Notes under the pieces: model-generated | The model's input: the letters and a program-made list of their open reading frames with translations, nothing else | What the model was told of the DNA's origin: nothing | Databases searched by the model: none | In this document: positions 26,640 to 36,235 of the stretch, piece after piece | How the letters are laid out: the number at the start of each line of letters is the position of its first letter | Position numbering within the stretch: the first letter of the stretch is position 1 | Source of the DNA: Muribaculaceae bacterium | Lineage (GTDB): Bacteria > Bacteroidota > Bacteroidia > Bacteroidales > Muribaculaceae | DNA: 64,000 bases | Assembly: GCA_017436845.1 (NCBI GenBank) | Contig: JAFSCJ010000003.1 | Coordinates: forward strand, 62,001 to 126,000 | Reading direction: 5' to 3' | Translations under genes and position numbers: made by a program

Positions 26640-27498
26640 GATTTAATAAGTATTGTCCGTAACTATTTGCTTTCATTGGTTCTGCAACCTTTCTTAATTG
26701 CTCTGCGTTTATAAATCCGCGACGGAAAGCAATCTCTTCAAGAGCCGCTACTTTAAACCCTTGTCGCTTCTCAATGGTTTCAACAAAATTAGAAGCCTCC
26801 ATGAGTGAGTCAGTAGTACCGGTGTCTAACCATGCAAATCCACGACCAAGACGTTTTACGTTAAGAATTCCTTTTTCTAAGTAATCTTGATTGACTGTTG
26901 TTATTTCAAGTTCGCCACGTGCTGAAGGTTTTACATTTTTAGCAACTTGCACTACATTGTTTGGATAGAAATATAGACCAACAACCGCATTGTTTGATTC
27001 GGGTTTTTGAGGCTTTTCTACTATTGAATAAGCCTTTCCGTCTGAATTAAACGCTACAACTCCATAGCGTTGAGGGTCTTGTACAGGATAAGCAAATACT
27101 GTAGCTTCGCCATTCTCTGCAATCTTTACAGCGTCATTTAGCATTGCAGTAAAGCCTTGACCATAAAAGATGTTGTCGCCAAGCACGAGACATACATTAT
27201 CATCGCCAATGAATTCCTCCCCAATTAAGAATGCTTGTGCCAATCCTTCAGGGCGTGGTTGTTCGGCATATTCAAAACGTACACCTATATCGCTACCATC
27301 GCCAAGTAGTCTCTTAAACATTGGAAGATCTGTTGGTGTAGATATAATCAAAATTTCCTTAATCCCGGCAAGCATTAAAACAGAAATGGGGTAATATACC
27401 ATTGGCTTGTCATATATGGGAATAAGTTGCTTTGAAATCCCTTTAGTGATAGGGTAGAGACGAGTTCCTGCTCCACCTGCTAGAACTATACCTTTCAT
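26617..27498 (-). CDS. rmlA: Glucose-1-phosphate thymidylyltransferase
   Basis: 293-residue enzyme making dTDP-glucose from dTTP and glucose-1-phosphate. The N-terminus is the classical [20 protein letters not shown] followed by [17 protein letters not shown]; later [35 protein letters not shown] and [14 protein letters not shown] are diagnostic. Length is normal. It is the second step-one gene of the operon, 6 bp after the rmlB stop. Confidence 0.97.
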   Translation of the reverse strand: MKGIVLAGGAGTRLYPITKGISKQLIPIYDKPMVYYPISVLMLAGIKEILIISTPTDLPMFKRLLGDGSDIGVRFEYAEQPRPEGLAQAFLIGEEFIGDDNVCLVLGDNIFYGQGFTAMLNDAVKIAENGEATVFAYPVQDPQRYGVVAFNSDGKAYSIVEKPQKPESNNAVVGLYFYPNNVVQVAKNVKPSARGELEITTVNQDYLEKGILNVKRLGRGFAWLDTGTTDSLMEASNFVETIEKRQGFKVAALEEIAFRRGFINAEQLRKVAEPMKANSYGQYLLNLADNGIE

Positions 27499-27504
27499 AG
27501 CCGT

Positions 27505-28707
27505 TTATTTGCGATCGTTGTACATTTCGTTGTAATAATTTTGATACTCACCAGATGTCACGCTTTCAACCCATTCTTGGTTTCCAAGATACCATCTTAT
27601 TGTTTTCTCAATACCTAAGCTAAATGGAGTTTCGGGATACCACCCTAATTCCACCGCAATTTTTGTAGGGTCGATGGCATATCGCATATCGTGTCCCGGA
27701 CGATCAGCAACATAAGTAATTAGACTATCATTGATATCTTCAAGATTGCATTTAAGCAACTTTTGATATTGCGGCTCTTCCCTCATGATGCGAGCAATAA
27801 TTTCGATGACAGTTTTTACGATATTTATGTTTTGTTCCTCATTGAATCCACCAACATTGTAGGTTTCTCCTATGCGGCCTTCGCGAAGTACCATGTCAAT
27901 TGCCTTAGCATGGTCCTCTACATACAGCCAATCTCTAACATTTTCACCTTTTCCATAAACCGGAAGTGATTTGCCTTCAAGAATGTTTTTGATGATTAGA
28001 GGTATTAATTTTTCGGGGAAATGATATGGACCATAGTTATTACTGCAACGGGTAATATTTATGGGCATGCCATAAGTTTCGTGGTAGGCAAGAGTGATGA
28101 GGTCTGCGCCTGTTTTAGCTGCAGAATATGGTGAACGAGGAGCCAATGGTGTCGTTTCGGTAAAAAATCCTTTGCCAAATGTTTTTAAATCTGTACGACC
28201 TTCGATTACTTTGGCAACTTCATCAGAAACTTCTAATGGTTGTGCACTGTCAAAGTCTTTGGGAAGAGAGCCATAAACTTCGTCGGTACTTATTTGTAAG
28301 TATTTCTTCCCCTCTTTGTATTTGTGACAGCCATTTTCGCCTTTGCCCAAATACCATGCATTGCGAGCACAATCGAGCATGTTTTGAGTTCCGAGGATGT
28401 TTGTCTCAAGAAATAAACGAGGATTTGTGATACTTCTATCGACATGAGATTCTGCCGCGAAATTTACTATATAATCGGGATCATGTTTAGCGATTAATTC
28501 AGTGACGAGTTCGCGGTCACCTATATCCCCTTTGACAAATGTTACATTAGGTAGTCCCATTTCATCCTTGATGGTTAATGGATTACCTGCATAAGTTAAA
28601 GCGTCAAGGATGACAATCTCAACGTTATCACCCCATTTCTTTAAAAGATATTTAATAAAGTTTGCGCCAATGAAACCTGCGGCACCTGTAACTAAATATT
28701 TTTTCAT
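27505..28707 (-). CDS. rmlB: dTDP-glucose 4,6-dehydratase
   Basis: Extended SDR of about 400 residues converting dTDP-glucose to dTDP-4-keto-6-deoxyglucose. It starts KKYLVTGAAGFIGANFIKY with the NAD motif, then NFAAESHVDRSI, QISTDEVYGSLP, and the catalytic Y-x3-K in SPYSAAKTGADL. GENVRDWLYVEDHAKAI and RPGHDMRYAIDPTKI are typical of RmlB. A longer frame begins at 28776, but this would overlap the ligase gene; the Met at 28707 gives the family N-terminus and is used. rmlC and rmlD are absent, so the pathway is not for rhamnose. Confidence 0.96.
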   Translation of the reverse strand: MKKYLVTGAAGFIGANFIKYLLKKWGDNVEIVILDALTYAGNPLTIKDEMGLPNVTFVKGDIGDRELVTELIAKHDPDYIVNFAAESHVDRSITNPRLFLETNILGTQNMLDCARNAWYLGKGENGCHKYKEGKKYLQISTDEVYGSLPKDFDSAQPLEVSDEVAKVIEGRTDLKTFGKGFFTETTPLAPRSPYSAAKTGADLITLAYHETYGMPINITRCSNNYGPYHFPEKLIPLIIKNILEGKSLPVYGKGENVRDWLYVEDHAKAIDMVLREGRIGETYNVGGFNEEQNINIVKTVIEIIARIMREEPQYQKLLKCNLEDINDSLITYVADRPGHDMRYAIDPTKIAVELGWYPETPFSLGIEKTIRWYLGNQEWVESVTSGEYQNYYNEMYNDRK

Positions 28708-28723
28708 TATTTTAAACCAGTAG

Positions 28724-30388
28724 TTATTGATATAGATATCGTTTGATAGAACGTTTTGGCGTTTTTTCAAACTCATTAGGGATTAATTGTATACGGTCAA
28801 TTTTTTCGTAAGGAGCCACAAGTTTGTTCAGTTCAATGCGCACTCTTTCCATTTCTTCCGGCAGTTTATCAGTGGTTATACCGGCTTCGTCCATTGTTTC
28901 GTAGTCGGGATAGACAAGTGCAACGAGGTGATTCTTGCGCTCAACGATTAGACTTTCTGCTACATATAACATGTTGTTGAGTTTCGCTTCAATCTCTTCA
29001 GGGTAAATGTTTTGACCATTGGATGTGAGAATCATTGTTTTATACCGCCCTTTGATGAAGATTGTGCCATCGGCAGAACGTGTACCCATGTCGCCTGTAT
29101 GTAACCAGCCATCTTCGTCAAGAACGGCATTTGTCGCATCAGGATTTTTGTAATAGCCTTTCATTACGTTTTCTCCTTTGACGCATATTTCACCAGGTAT
29201 ATTCTCCGGATTGGGACTATCAATGCGCGTTTCCATGATGCCTTGGAGTGTGCGTCCCGATGACATACATTGGAATTGACGCCAAGGCGTGTGGCTGATT
29301 AGCGGACCACATTCAGTCATGCCATATCCCACCGTGAATGGGAACTTGATGCGATGAAGAAATTCTTCTACTTCATGATTAAGAGGAGCTCCGCCAACGA
29401 TAATTTCTTCAAATTCGCCACCAAATGCTTCTACAAGTTTTTTGCGTATGCGAGTACATATTGCAGAATCAAGGAATGGTATTGCCAAAGCCCAGCGCAT
29501 TGCTTGTTTGGTAATCATTGGAAGGATTTCTTTGCGATATATTTTCTCTAAAATCAGTGGAACGCAGATTACAAGATTAGGTTTTACATCGTTTAATGCT
29601 TTAAGAAGCAGTTTTGGAGATGGAAGTTTGCCAAATAATGTAATGTGAGTGCCTATTGCAAGAGGGGCAAGCATGTCAAAAGTACAGCCATAGGCATGAG
29701 CCAATGGGAGGAATGACAAGCATTTAGAACCGGGATAGTGTAAACGAGATTGTATGCCGTAGATGACATTCCCACATAAGTTGTTAAGAGTAAGCATAAC
29801 ACCTTTAGAGAAACCTGTTGTCCCTGATGTGTAATTGATTACGGCAAGGGAATCTTGTGGTAACGCAGGATATTTAACATCTCGTTCGTTAAATCCTTTT
29901 TTATAAGCATTGTTAAATGCGTTGTCAAGATTTTCCAGAAGATTAGCAACGAAATTCTCTTCAGGATATCTTTCGGCATGAACACTTAAGTTGTCAAGGG
30001 ATATAGCAGCCTTTAATTTTGGCATCTTCTCAAACTCAAATGTCTCCCACAGATGGTTGGTGACAAAGAGTATATCTGCATCAGAGTGATTTATGATATG
30101 TTGGGCATCCTTAGGATTGAATTCTTGCAAAACCGGAACAATGACAGCTCCATAGGTTATGGTTGACATGAATATTGTAACCCATGTAGTTGTGTTTTTC
30201 CCCATTAATGCGATTTTATCGCCTTTCTTTATGCCGGCTTGTTCAAAGAAAAGATGATAACGAGCCACTGTGCGGGCAAAATCGCAGTAGGTCATGGTAT
30301 CGCCGGTTATGTAATCCGTCAAAGCCGGAAGTTCCCAATTGTCTTTAAAACTATTGGCGTATATGGTTAATAAATTCTCATTGAGCAT
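28724..30388 (-). CDS. AMP-dependent acyl-CoA synthetase/ligase (long-chain type)
   Basis: 554-residue adenylate-forming enzyme that activates a fatty acid. Motifs: INYTSGTTGFSKGVMLT (P-loop, about residues 188-204), VGYGMTECGPLISHTPW, GWLHTGDMGTRSADG, and KGRYKTMILTSNGQNIYPEE with the C-terminal lysine region. It resembles long-chain acyl-CoA ligases of Bacteroidales (FadD/LcfB type). It ends 16 bp before rmlB begins and may be cotranscribed with it, though a separate role in lipid metabolism is more likely. Confidence 0.92.
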   Translation of the reverse strand: MLNENLLTIYANSFKDNWELPALTDYITGDTMTYCDFARTVARYHLFFEQAGIKKGDKIALMGKNTTTWVTIFMSTITYGAVIVPVLQEFNPKDAQHIINHSDADILFVTNHLWETFEFEKMPKLKAAISLDNLSVHAERYPEENFVANLLENLDNAFNNAYKKGFNERDVKYPALPQDSLAVINYTSGTTGFSKGVMLTLNNLCGNVIYGIQSRLHYPGSKCLSFLPLAHAYGCTFDMLAPLAIGTHITLFGKLPSPKLLLKALNDVKPNLVICVPLILEKIYRKEILPMITKQAMRWALAIPFLDSAICTRIRKKLVEAFGGEFEEIIVGGAPLNHEVEEFLHRIKFPFTVGYGMTECGPLISHTPWRQFQCMSSGRTLQGIMETRIDSPNPENIPGEICVKGENVMKGYYKNPDATNAVLDEDGWLHTGDMGTRSADGTIFIKGRYKTMILTSNGQNIYPEEIEAKLNNMLYVAESLIVERKNHLVALVYPDYETMDEAGITTDKLPEEMERVRIELNKLVAPYEKIDRIQLIPNEFEKTPKRSIKRYLYQ

Positions 30389-30503
30389 AATAACTCTAAT
30401 TTAGATATTCCGTTAACTACAAAGGAACACAATTATTGGCGAATATGCAACTTTTTAAACATTTATTATGCGCAAATAGTGATGTATTGTGCATTAAACT
30501 TAC

Positions 30504-30511
30504 TAACTTTG
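30504..30511 (+). promoter_or_regulatory. Bacteroidetes -7 element (TAACTTTG) of mtaB
   Basis: TAACTTTG lies 21 bp before the ATG at 30533, which supports that start over the earlier in-frame start at 30479. Confidence 0.5.
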
Positions 30512-30532
30512 TGCTGTAATTTATTGTTTAAA

Positions 30533-31852
30533 ATGATTGATAACACTACATTTGAAAATTATACTGCATTGTTTCACACGCTTGGGTGTAAACTTAATTT
30601 TGCCGAAACATCAACGGTTGCAAAATTATTTGCCGATAAAGGTATTCGGCGTGCTCAAGCCGGAGAAATTCCTGATATATGTGTTATTAATACATGTAGT
30701 GTTACCGAGCTGGCTGATAAAAAATGCCGTCAATCAATACGCTCGCTTCATAAAAAATATCCCGATGCAGCGATAATTGTAACAGGATGTTATGCTCAAT
30801 TAAAGAGTGAAGAAGTTGCTTCTATCCCAGGAGTTGTAATTGTTGCAGGAACAGATCGCAAACTTGAATTGGCCAATTATCTTGATGAATGGCTAAAAAC
30901 ACATGAACCTCGTACACTTGTAACTCCTACAAAAAATATTAGAGTGTTTTCGCCTTCGTGTTCACGAGGTGATCGCACACGTTATTTCCTAAAAGTACAA
31001 GACGGATGTGATTATTTTTGCACTTATTGTACTATCCCAATGGCTCGCGGTCGCAGTCGTTCGGGGTATATTGGCGAATTAGTAGAGCAAGCTCGTCAAG
31101 TTGCCGAAGAGGGAGGTAAAGAAATTGTTATAACAGGCGTAAATATTGGCGATTTCGGTAAAGGTCGTGAAGATAATTTCTTTGATTTGATTAGAGCTTT
31201 AGATGAAGTAGATGGAATAGAGCGTTATCGCATATCATCTATTGAACCCAATTTGTTAACTGATGAGATTATAGAGTGGGTTGCAACCTCTAAACGTTTT
31301 ATGCCTCATTTCCATATTCCATTACAGAGCGGAAATGATGAGGTTCTGAAATTGATGCATCGCCATTATGATACATCTCTGTTTCGGTCTAAAGTAGAGA
31401 AGATTAGAGCGACTATCTCTGATGCATTTATTGGTGTTGATTTGATTGTGGGCGCAAGAGGGGAAACGTTAGAACGATTTGAAAACTCTCGCCAATTTGT
31501 GGAATCTCTTGATATTTCACGTTTGCATATATTTACTTATTCAGAACGACCCGGAACAAAAGCACTTAATATTGAGCATGTTGTAGATCAAGCAGAGAAA
31601 CATCGTCGGACTCGTATTATGCTTGATATCTCTGAGCGTAAATTACAAGAGTTTAGCAATCGTTTTGTAGGGACACAACGCCCGGTGCTGTTGGAACATC
31701 CTCGTCGTGGTAAGCCGATGAGTGGATTTACAGATAATTATCTCAAAGTTGAGGTCGAGCCAAAACCGGAATTGTCAAATAAAGTAGTCCCTGTGGCGTT
31801 AAAATCATTGATTGGCATAGGTGAAGAAATAAAAGGGGAGATACAGCTATGA
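30533..31852 (+). CDS. mtaB: tRNA (t6A37) methylthiotransferase MtaB
   Basis: 439-residue radical-SAM enzyme adding a methylthio group to t6A at position 37 of ANN-decoding tRNAs. The N-terminal MTTase domain has FHTLGCKLNFAETS, INTCSVTELADKKC and TGCYAQL with three cluster cysteines; the radical-SAM motif is QDGCDYFCTYCTIPMARG; HIPLQSGNDEVLKLMHRHY and GVDLIVGARGET follow, then a TRAM domain. The upstream in-frame codons from 30479 overlap the promoter, so Met at 30533 is preferred. It overlaps the next gene by 4 bp. Confidence 0.94.
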   Translation: MIDNTTFENYTALFHTLGCKLNFAETSTVAKLFADKGIRRAQAGEIPDICVINTCSVTELADKKCRQSIRSLHKKYPDAAIIVTGCYAQLKSEEVASIPGVVIVAGTDRKLELANYLDEWLKTHEPRTLVTPTKNIRVFSPSCSRGDRTRYFLKVQDGCDYFCTYCTIPMARGRSRSGYIGELVEQARQVAEEGGKEIVITGVNIGDFGKGREDNFFDLIRALDEVDGIERYRISSIEPNLLTDEIIEWVATSKRFMPHFHIPLQSGNDEVLKLMHRHYDTSLFRSKVEKIRATISDAFIGVDLIVGARGETLERFENSRQFVESLDISRLHIFTYSERPGTKALNIEHVVDQAEKHRRTRIMLDISERKLQEFSNRFVGTQRPVLLEHPRRGKPMSGFTDNYLKVEVEPKPELSNKVVPVALKSLIGIGEEIKGEIQL

Positions 31853-32760
31853 AAGAAATGAAATATTTGCCATTGAAGTGGATTCTGTCAGGTATAGCAT
31901 GCTTGCCGTTTTGGATATTATATGGTATTGCCGATTTTCTTTTTGTGGTGTTACGCTACGTCGTTCGTTATAGATATAAGGTAGTTAGCAAAAATATAAA
32001 TGAATCATTCCCCGATAAGACAGAAAAAGAAAGAAAAATAATTATTCGTAAATTTTATCGACAGTTTGCCGATTATTTTGTTGAGACAGTCAAACTTAAT
32101 CACATCAGTGATGAACAGATGCGCCGTCGAGTAACCTTTGAGGGAATTGATGTGATTGATGACATGGTGGCTGAAGGGAAATCTGTTGTAGTTTATCTAT
32201 CTCATTGTGGCAATTGGGAGTGGATTCCGTCAATAACTCTGTGGACACGTCATGAGATAAGAAAAGATCTTGAGTTTTGTCAGGTATATCGTCCATTAAA
32301 AAATAAATGGTTTGACGATTATTTCCTTCGCCTTCGTAGTCGATTTAATTCGCTATCGTTTCAAAAACGCACAGTGTTGAGAGATTTATTAAGATTGCGA
32401 CGAGATAATATGCCAAGTGTTACCGGATTTATGAGCGATCAAAAACCAAGCAAAGGAGATGAACAATATGTAACGATGTTTCTAAATCATCCCACAGCAA
32501 TAATAACCGGTACAGAGATGATTGCTCGCAAATTGCAAATGGGCGTTGTCTATTTGGATATAAAGAAACCTCGACGAGGACATTTTTTTGTTTCCACTCG
32601 TTTGATAACAAAGGATGCCTCAAAAGAACCAGAAATGTCAATAACAGCGACATATGCAAGATTGCTTGAGCAAACAATCATTGATACACCACACATTTGG
32701 CTGTGGTCTCATAAACGCTGGAAAAATAAAGTAACTTTACCTCAAAATGCCAATAAATAG
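31849..32760 (+). CDS. LpxL/HtrB-type lysophospholipid acyltransferase
   Basis: 303-residue inner-membrane acyltransferase of the lipid A late-acylation family. An N-terminal hydrophobic helix (ILSGIACLPFWILYGIADF) precedes the HX4E catalytic motif in VVVYLSHCGNWEWIP; SVTGFMSDQKPSKGDEQY and HPTAIITGTEMIARK are the family's later blocks. It probably adds a secondary acyl chain to lipid A. It overlaps mtaB by 4 bp and the glycosyltransferase by 14 bp, so the three are cotranscribed. Confidence 0.9.
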   Translation: MKEMKYLPLKWILSGIACLPFWILYGIADFLFVVLRYVVRYRYKVVSKNINESFPDKTEKERKIIIRKFYRQFADYFVETVKLNHISDEQMRRRVTFEGIDVIDDMVAEGKSVVVYLSHCGNWEWIPSITLWTRHEIRKDLEFCQVYRPLKNKWFDDYFLRLRSRFNSLSFQKRTVLRDLLRLRRDNMPSVTGFMSDQKPSKGDEQYVTMFLNHPTAIITGTEMIARKLQMGVVYLDIKKPRRGHFFVSTRLITKDASKEPEMSITATYARLLEQTIIDTPHIWLWSHKRWKNKVTLPQNANK

Positions 32761-33757
32761 TAAAAAGCCGATCGCGGTAATCATATTAAATTGGAATGGG
32801 GAAACTCTTCTTCGAGAGTTTCTCCCCAAGGTTATTGCCACAACTGATAGTGCGTTGGCTGATGTGATAGTTGCTGATAATGGAAGTACTGATGGCTCTG
32901 TCTTGTTGCTTGAACAAGAATTTTCGCAGGTAAAATTATTGAAATTTGCAGAGAACTATGGTTTTGCTCAGGGGTACAATCAAGCAATCGAACAGACACA
33001 ATATAAATATACGGTACTGCTTAATTCCGATGTGGCAACGGCCGATGGCTGGCTTGTTCCGTTGTATGATTATATGGAGCAACATCCTGAGGTGGGAGCA
33101 TGTCAACCTAAACTGTTATCCTATCGTGAACCGGAAATGTTTGAGTACGCAGGAGCTTCAGGCGGTTTTATTGACAAAAATGGTTATCCCTATTGTCGTG
33201 GACGACTGTTTGCTACGGTTGAAAAGGATAATCATCAATATGATGATGTAATTTCGGTATTTTGGGCAACCGGAGCTGCATTAATGGTGCGTTCCGAAAT
33301 ATATATGTCGGTGGGAGGTCTTGATAAAGATTTCTTTGCCCACATGGAGGAGATTGATCTCTGTTGGCGCATTTTGCTTGCCGGTTATGACATTAAAGTC
33401 ATTCCGCAAAGTGTGGCATATCATCTTGGAGGGGGCAGTCTCCCTGCTTCAAATCCACGCAAAACCTATCTTAATTTCCGAAACAATTTATTGCTGCTAC
33501 ACAAAAACTTACCAGATTCAACGCGTGGTCGTAAATTGTTTATTAGAAGGCTCTATGATACAATAGCGTGGGCAAAATTTATGCTCACTTTTGATTTTAA
33601 AAATGCCAATGCAATATTGAAAGCTCACAATGATTTCCGTCACATGAGACGAGCCTACACATCGCATCCCGACGTGGACCTGCTTGATGCTCGCGCCGAC
33701 ACCCATCGAAACATAATCCTCGACTACTACCTGCGAGGTAGTAAAACCTGGAAGTAA
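32747..33757 (+). CDS. Glycosyltransferase family 2 (rhamnosyltransferase-like)
   Basis: 336-residue GT2 enzyme. IAVIILNWNGETLLREFLPK and IVADNGSTDGSVLLL form the nucleotide-binding start; YTVLLNSDVATADGWL gives the DxD-like site; FFAHMEEIDLCWRILLAGYD is the acceptor-side ED motif of the WcaE/RfbN-like group; SVAYHLGGGSL follows. No transmembrane helix. The last 80 bases are notably richer in C and G than the rest of the gene. Sugar and acceptor are unknown. Confidence 0.9.
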   Translation: MPINSKKPIAVIILNWNGETLLREFLPKVIATTDSALADVIVADNGSTDGSVLLLEQEFSQVKLLKFAENYGFAQGYNQAIEQTQYKYTVLLNSDVATADGWLVPLYDYMEQHPEVGACQPKLLSYREPEMFEYAGASGGFIDKNGYPYCRGRLFATVEKDNHQYDDVISVFWATGAALMVRSEIYMSVGGLDKDFFAHMEEIDLCWRILLAGYDIKVIPQSVAYHLGGGSLPASNPRKTYLNFRNNLLLLHKNLPDSTRGRKLFIRRLYDTIAWAKFMLTFDFKNANAILKAHNDFRHMRRAYTSHPDVDLLDARADTHRNIILDYYLRGSKTWK

Positions 33758-33770
33758 ATACTAATATGTA

Positions 33771-33838
33771 TCAAATAAATGTGTGGAATATTCAAATAAA
33801 TTCAGTATCTTTGCCGAAATTTCAAATAAATATTTGAA
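33771..33838. promoter_or_regulatory. Promoter with TATCTTTG and three TCAAATAAAT repeats
   Basis: TATCTTTG (33806-33813) matches the -7 element. TCAAATAAAT occurs at 33771-33780, 33792-33801 and 33822-33831; the last belongs to a perfect palindrome TTCAAATA-aa-TATTTGAA (33821-33838) over the expected transcription start. This is a plausible operator array for the secreted-protein genes downstream. Confidence 0.5.
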
Positions 33839-33875
33839 TGAAGGTTGAAAAATATTGAATTTATTAATGAATATA

Positions 33876-34349
33876 ATGAAAAAATTTACTCTTGCAGCAG
33901 TGCTGGTACTCTTGTCGGCAACTGCAATTAATGCCACAGAAGTAGCTTATCGGTTGTTGATTTGGATGGATTCCGGTGCACAAAGTGCATACGCTCTTTC
34001 AACCAAACCAAAAGTTACTTATGATGGAACGTTCCTTACAGTTTCTACAACATCGGTTTCTACTCAATATCCTGCTGAAGATGTTTGGAAGTTCACATTG
34101 GATAACATTGAAATAAGTGGCATTGAAGAAATTCTAAATGAAGTTCCCACTATGCGAATTGTTGGAGATGTAGTGATGTTTACCGGATGTCGTCCCGGTA
34201 GCGAAGTGCGCATGTTTAATGTCAACGGTCAGTCTCTTGCTGTAGAACAAGCCGATGTCGATGGCGCATTGCAAATTAATATCTCCCACCTCCCTCATGG
34301 CATATATGTCCTATCAACTGAAAGTATAACATATAAAATTATTAAATAA
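33876..34349 (+). CDS. Secreted protein with type IX-like C-terminal tail
   Basis: 157 residues from the Met at 33876; an in-frame TTG at 33855 and ATG at 33867 are alternatives. Signal peptide MKKFTLAAVLVLLSATAINA. The body (IWMDSGAQSAYALSTKPKVT, VWKFTLDNIEISGIEEI) resembles the short strand-rich domain of Bacteroidales surface proteins, and the end (VRMFNVNGQSLAVEQADVDG, then LPHGIYVLSTESITYKIIK) has the pattern of type IX secretion sorting domains. Function unknown. One base overlaps the next gene. Confidence 0.65.
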   Translation: MKKFTLAAVLVLLSATAINATEVAYRLLIWMDSGAQSAYALSTKPKVTYDGTFLTVSTTSVSTQYPAEDVWKFTLDNIEISGIEEILNEVPTMRIVGDVVMFTGCRPGSEVRMFNVNGQSLAVEQADVDGALQINISHLPHGIYVLSTESITYKIIK

Positions 34350-35671
34350 TGAAAAACAATATTTTAGCAAAAATAACAGCAGTGTGTTTCTTTCTTGCAG
34401 CTTGCTTTTCGATGAGTGCGCAAGGAATCATGGTTTACACTAAAGATGGTAAATTTGTAACTTACTCTTATTCTGACTTAGATAGTATTGTAACATTTGA
34501 TGCCGCTGAAGAGGTGCCTGTTGTCCCATTTGAGAAAGGTGCTGTGGGTTCTCTTGTGGATCTTGGCTTGTCGGTCGATTGGGCAAATTGGAATGTTGGT
34601 GCTTCGTCGGAAGATGGCTTGGGACATTATTTTGCGTGGGCTGATACTACTTGGAAACATTCTTGTACGTTTGGAAATTATATGCATTTTAAGGATGTAA
34701 ACAATGATGGAATGCTTCAAGATGGAGAGATGTCAGTGCTTGGAGATATAAAAGAAACTAAACTTGATGTTGCTCGAGTGGAGTGGGGTGGCGAATGGCG
34801 CATGCCCACAAAAGCTGAAATCGCCGAGCTTATCGATAGTTGTGAATGGACATGGACATCTATTGGTGATGTTCAAGGATGGCGAGTAGCTCGCAATGGC
34901 AAGAATATTTTCCTCCCTGCTGCCGGATATCGAGATGGAGCTGAGGTGTATGAAGAAAACGAAGCCGGAAACTACATGGCGAGTACCTTGAGTGCCGATG
35001 CTACGATGGCTGATATCATGCGCTTTACCGCTGATACATGTGTATGTGATAGTAACTATCGTTATTATGGTTTTGTTGTGCGCCCTGTTGCGACTAAGCC
35101 CAATATTACCATTGCAAAAGAGGTTGACCTTGGCTTGCCAAGTGGAACAATTTGGGCAGGTTGGAATGTAGGCGCTTCTGCACCACAGGAATACGGTAAC
35201 CATTATGCATGGGGAGAAGTTGAAACAAAAGATGATTATATGCGTGAAACATATAAATTTTATGATGCTGCAACTGATTCATATTCAACTCCAGTAAATG
35301 GAATAATTGGAGATCCTGAATATGATGTTGCTACTAAAGAATGGGGCGCAGAATGGCAAATTCCGACGGATGTACAATTGCAGGAATTGATAGATAATTG
35401 TGAGTGGCGTTGGTATATATTCAATGATAAGAATGGTTATGTCGTAACAGGTCCTAATGGTAATGCGATTTTCTTGCCGGCTTCGGGACTTAGGGCAAAA
35501 GGTAGTAAAATAAGTTTTGATGGGACTTGTGGCTATTATTCAACCGGCACTTTACATTCTGATTATTTTACGAGGGCATTAGAAGCAAAAGAAACAAGTG
35601 TAAAGATAACTAATAGTAATTATCGTTTATATGGTTATACTATTCGCCCGATAAAAGCAAAAACTGAGTAA
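34349..35671 (+). CDS. Secreted protein with two FISUMP-like repeats
   Basis: 440 residues with a signal peptide (AVCFFLAACFSMSAQG). After a short strand motif (GIMVYTKDGKFVTYSYSDLD) come two copies of a domain of about 170 residues: VDLGLSVDWANWNVGAS with FAWADT, and VDLGLPSGTIWAGWNVGAS with YAWGEVETKD. Each copy has EWGGEWRMPTKAEIAELID or EWGAEWQIPTDVQLQELID, and ends YRYYGFVVRPV or YRLYGYTIRPI. This resembles the Fibrobacter succinogenes major paralogous domain; function unknown. It follows the upstream secreted gene directly and is probably coexpressed. Confidence 0.72.
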   Translation: MKNNILAKITAVCFFLAACFSMSAQGIMVYTKDGKFVTYSYSDLDSIVTFDAAEEVPVVPFEKGAVGSLVDLGLSVDWANWNVGASSEDGLGHYFAWADTTWKHSCTFGNYMHFKDVNNDGMLQDGEMSVLGDIKETKLDVARVEWGGEWRMPTKAEIAELIDSCEWTWTSIGDVQGWRVARNGKNIFLPAAGYRDGAEVYEENEAGNYMASTLSADATMADIMRFTADTCVCDSNYRYYGFVVRPVATKPNITIAKEVDLGLPSGTIWAGWNVGASAPQEYGNHYAWGEVETKDDYMRETYKFYDAATDSYSTPVNGIIGDPEYDVATKEWGAEWQIPTDVQLQELIDNCEWRWYIFNDKNGYVVTGPNGNAIFLPASGLRAKGSKISFDGTCGYYSTGTLHSDYFTRALEAKETSVKITNSNYRLYGYTIRPIKAKTE

Positions 35672-35681
35672 TAAAATAATT

Positions 35682-35717
35682 AATATCGCCTATGCCGGTT
35701 AAAGCATAGGCGATATT
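35682..35717 (+). terminator. Terminator hairpin after the FISUMP-like gene
   Basis: AATATCGCCTATGC (35682-35695) pairs exactly over 14 bp with GCATAGGCGATATT (35704-35717), beginning about 10 bp after the stop. The T tract is weak, so a bidirectional or Rho-assisted role is possible. Confidence 0.7.
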
Positions 35718-35816
35718 ATTCTGTGATCACACTCACTTTTTATTGCTTTTTGATTTTGTCAGTGCGGAATAATAAAATCGATAATTTATTTTTAATCTCT
35801 ATTATTGCGGTGTGTA

Positions 35817-36212
35817 TTATTTCATTTGTAGGGAGAGAGAGTCTAATGTTGTGTGCCTGTTTGTCGAGTCGCTCCTGTAAATCTCGCACTTTGCTCTTAA
35901 AAGCGTTTTTTCTTCGATGAGTTTCTCTATTTTATCATCTTTCTCACGCAAATATTTTATTAATGAGTCTAATGATGGCTGAGGCTCGTTTTTGGGCATT
36001 ATCATTTCCCCTTCTCCTGTAATAAACCATCGTGGATTTAGCCAATCAAATGTTTGAATTATTTTAGCTATGAATTCATAGCTTGGTTTGTTGCGACGTT
36101 GTATCACACATCCTCTAACCGTTTGGTCTCCGGTCCCTATTTTTCGAGCAAAGGAAGCCACTGTCAATCCCTCTTTTTCAATGATTAAATTGATTCTATC
36201 ACATATATCCAT
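35817..36212 (-). CDS. Helix-turn-helix (XRE-like) regulator
   Basis: 131 residues. The N-terminal HTH begins INLIIEKEGLTVASFARKIG followed by TGDQTVRGCVIQRRNKPS, a phage-repressor-like fold; FDWLNPRWFITGEGEMI is the usual connection seen in Bacteroidales XRE proteins; a coiled coil (LREKDDKIEKLIEEKTLLRA) follows and probably dimerises the protein. It is divergent from the giant lipoprotein gene, and its upstream region contains a CAAATA-type palindrome. It is the natural candidate to bind that operator. Confidence 0.85.
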   Translation of the reverse strand: MDICDRINLIIEKEGLTVASFARKIGTGDQTVRGCVIQRRNKPSYEFIAKIIQTFDWLNPRWFITGEGEMIMPKNEPQPSLDSLIKYLREKDDKIEKLIEEKTLLRAKCEIYRSDSTNRHTTLDSLSLQMK

Positions 36213-36235
36213 ATAAAAATTAAATTTTTTACAAC

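Noticed and set aside
35723..35920. A 65-codon plus-strand frame after the FISUMP-like gene.
   Set aside because: It overlaps the HTH gene on the other strand and a terminator; no family or signal.
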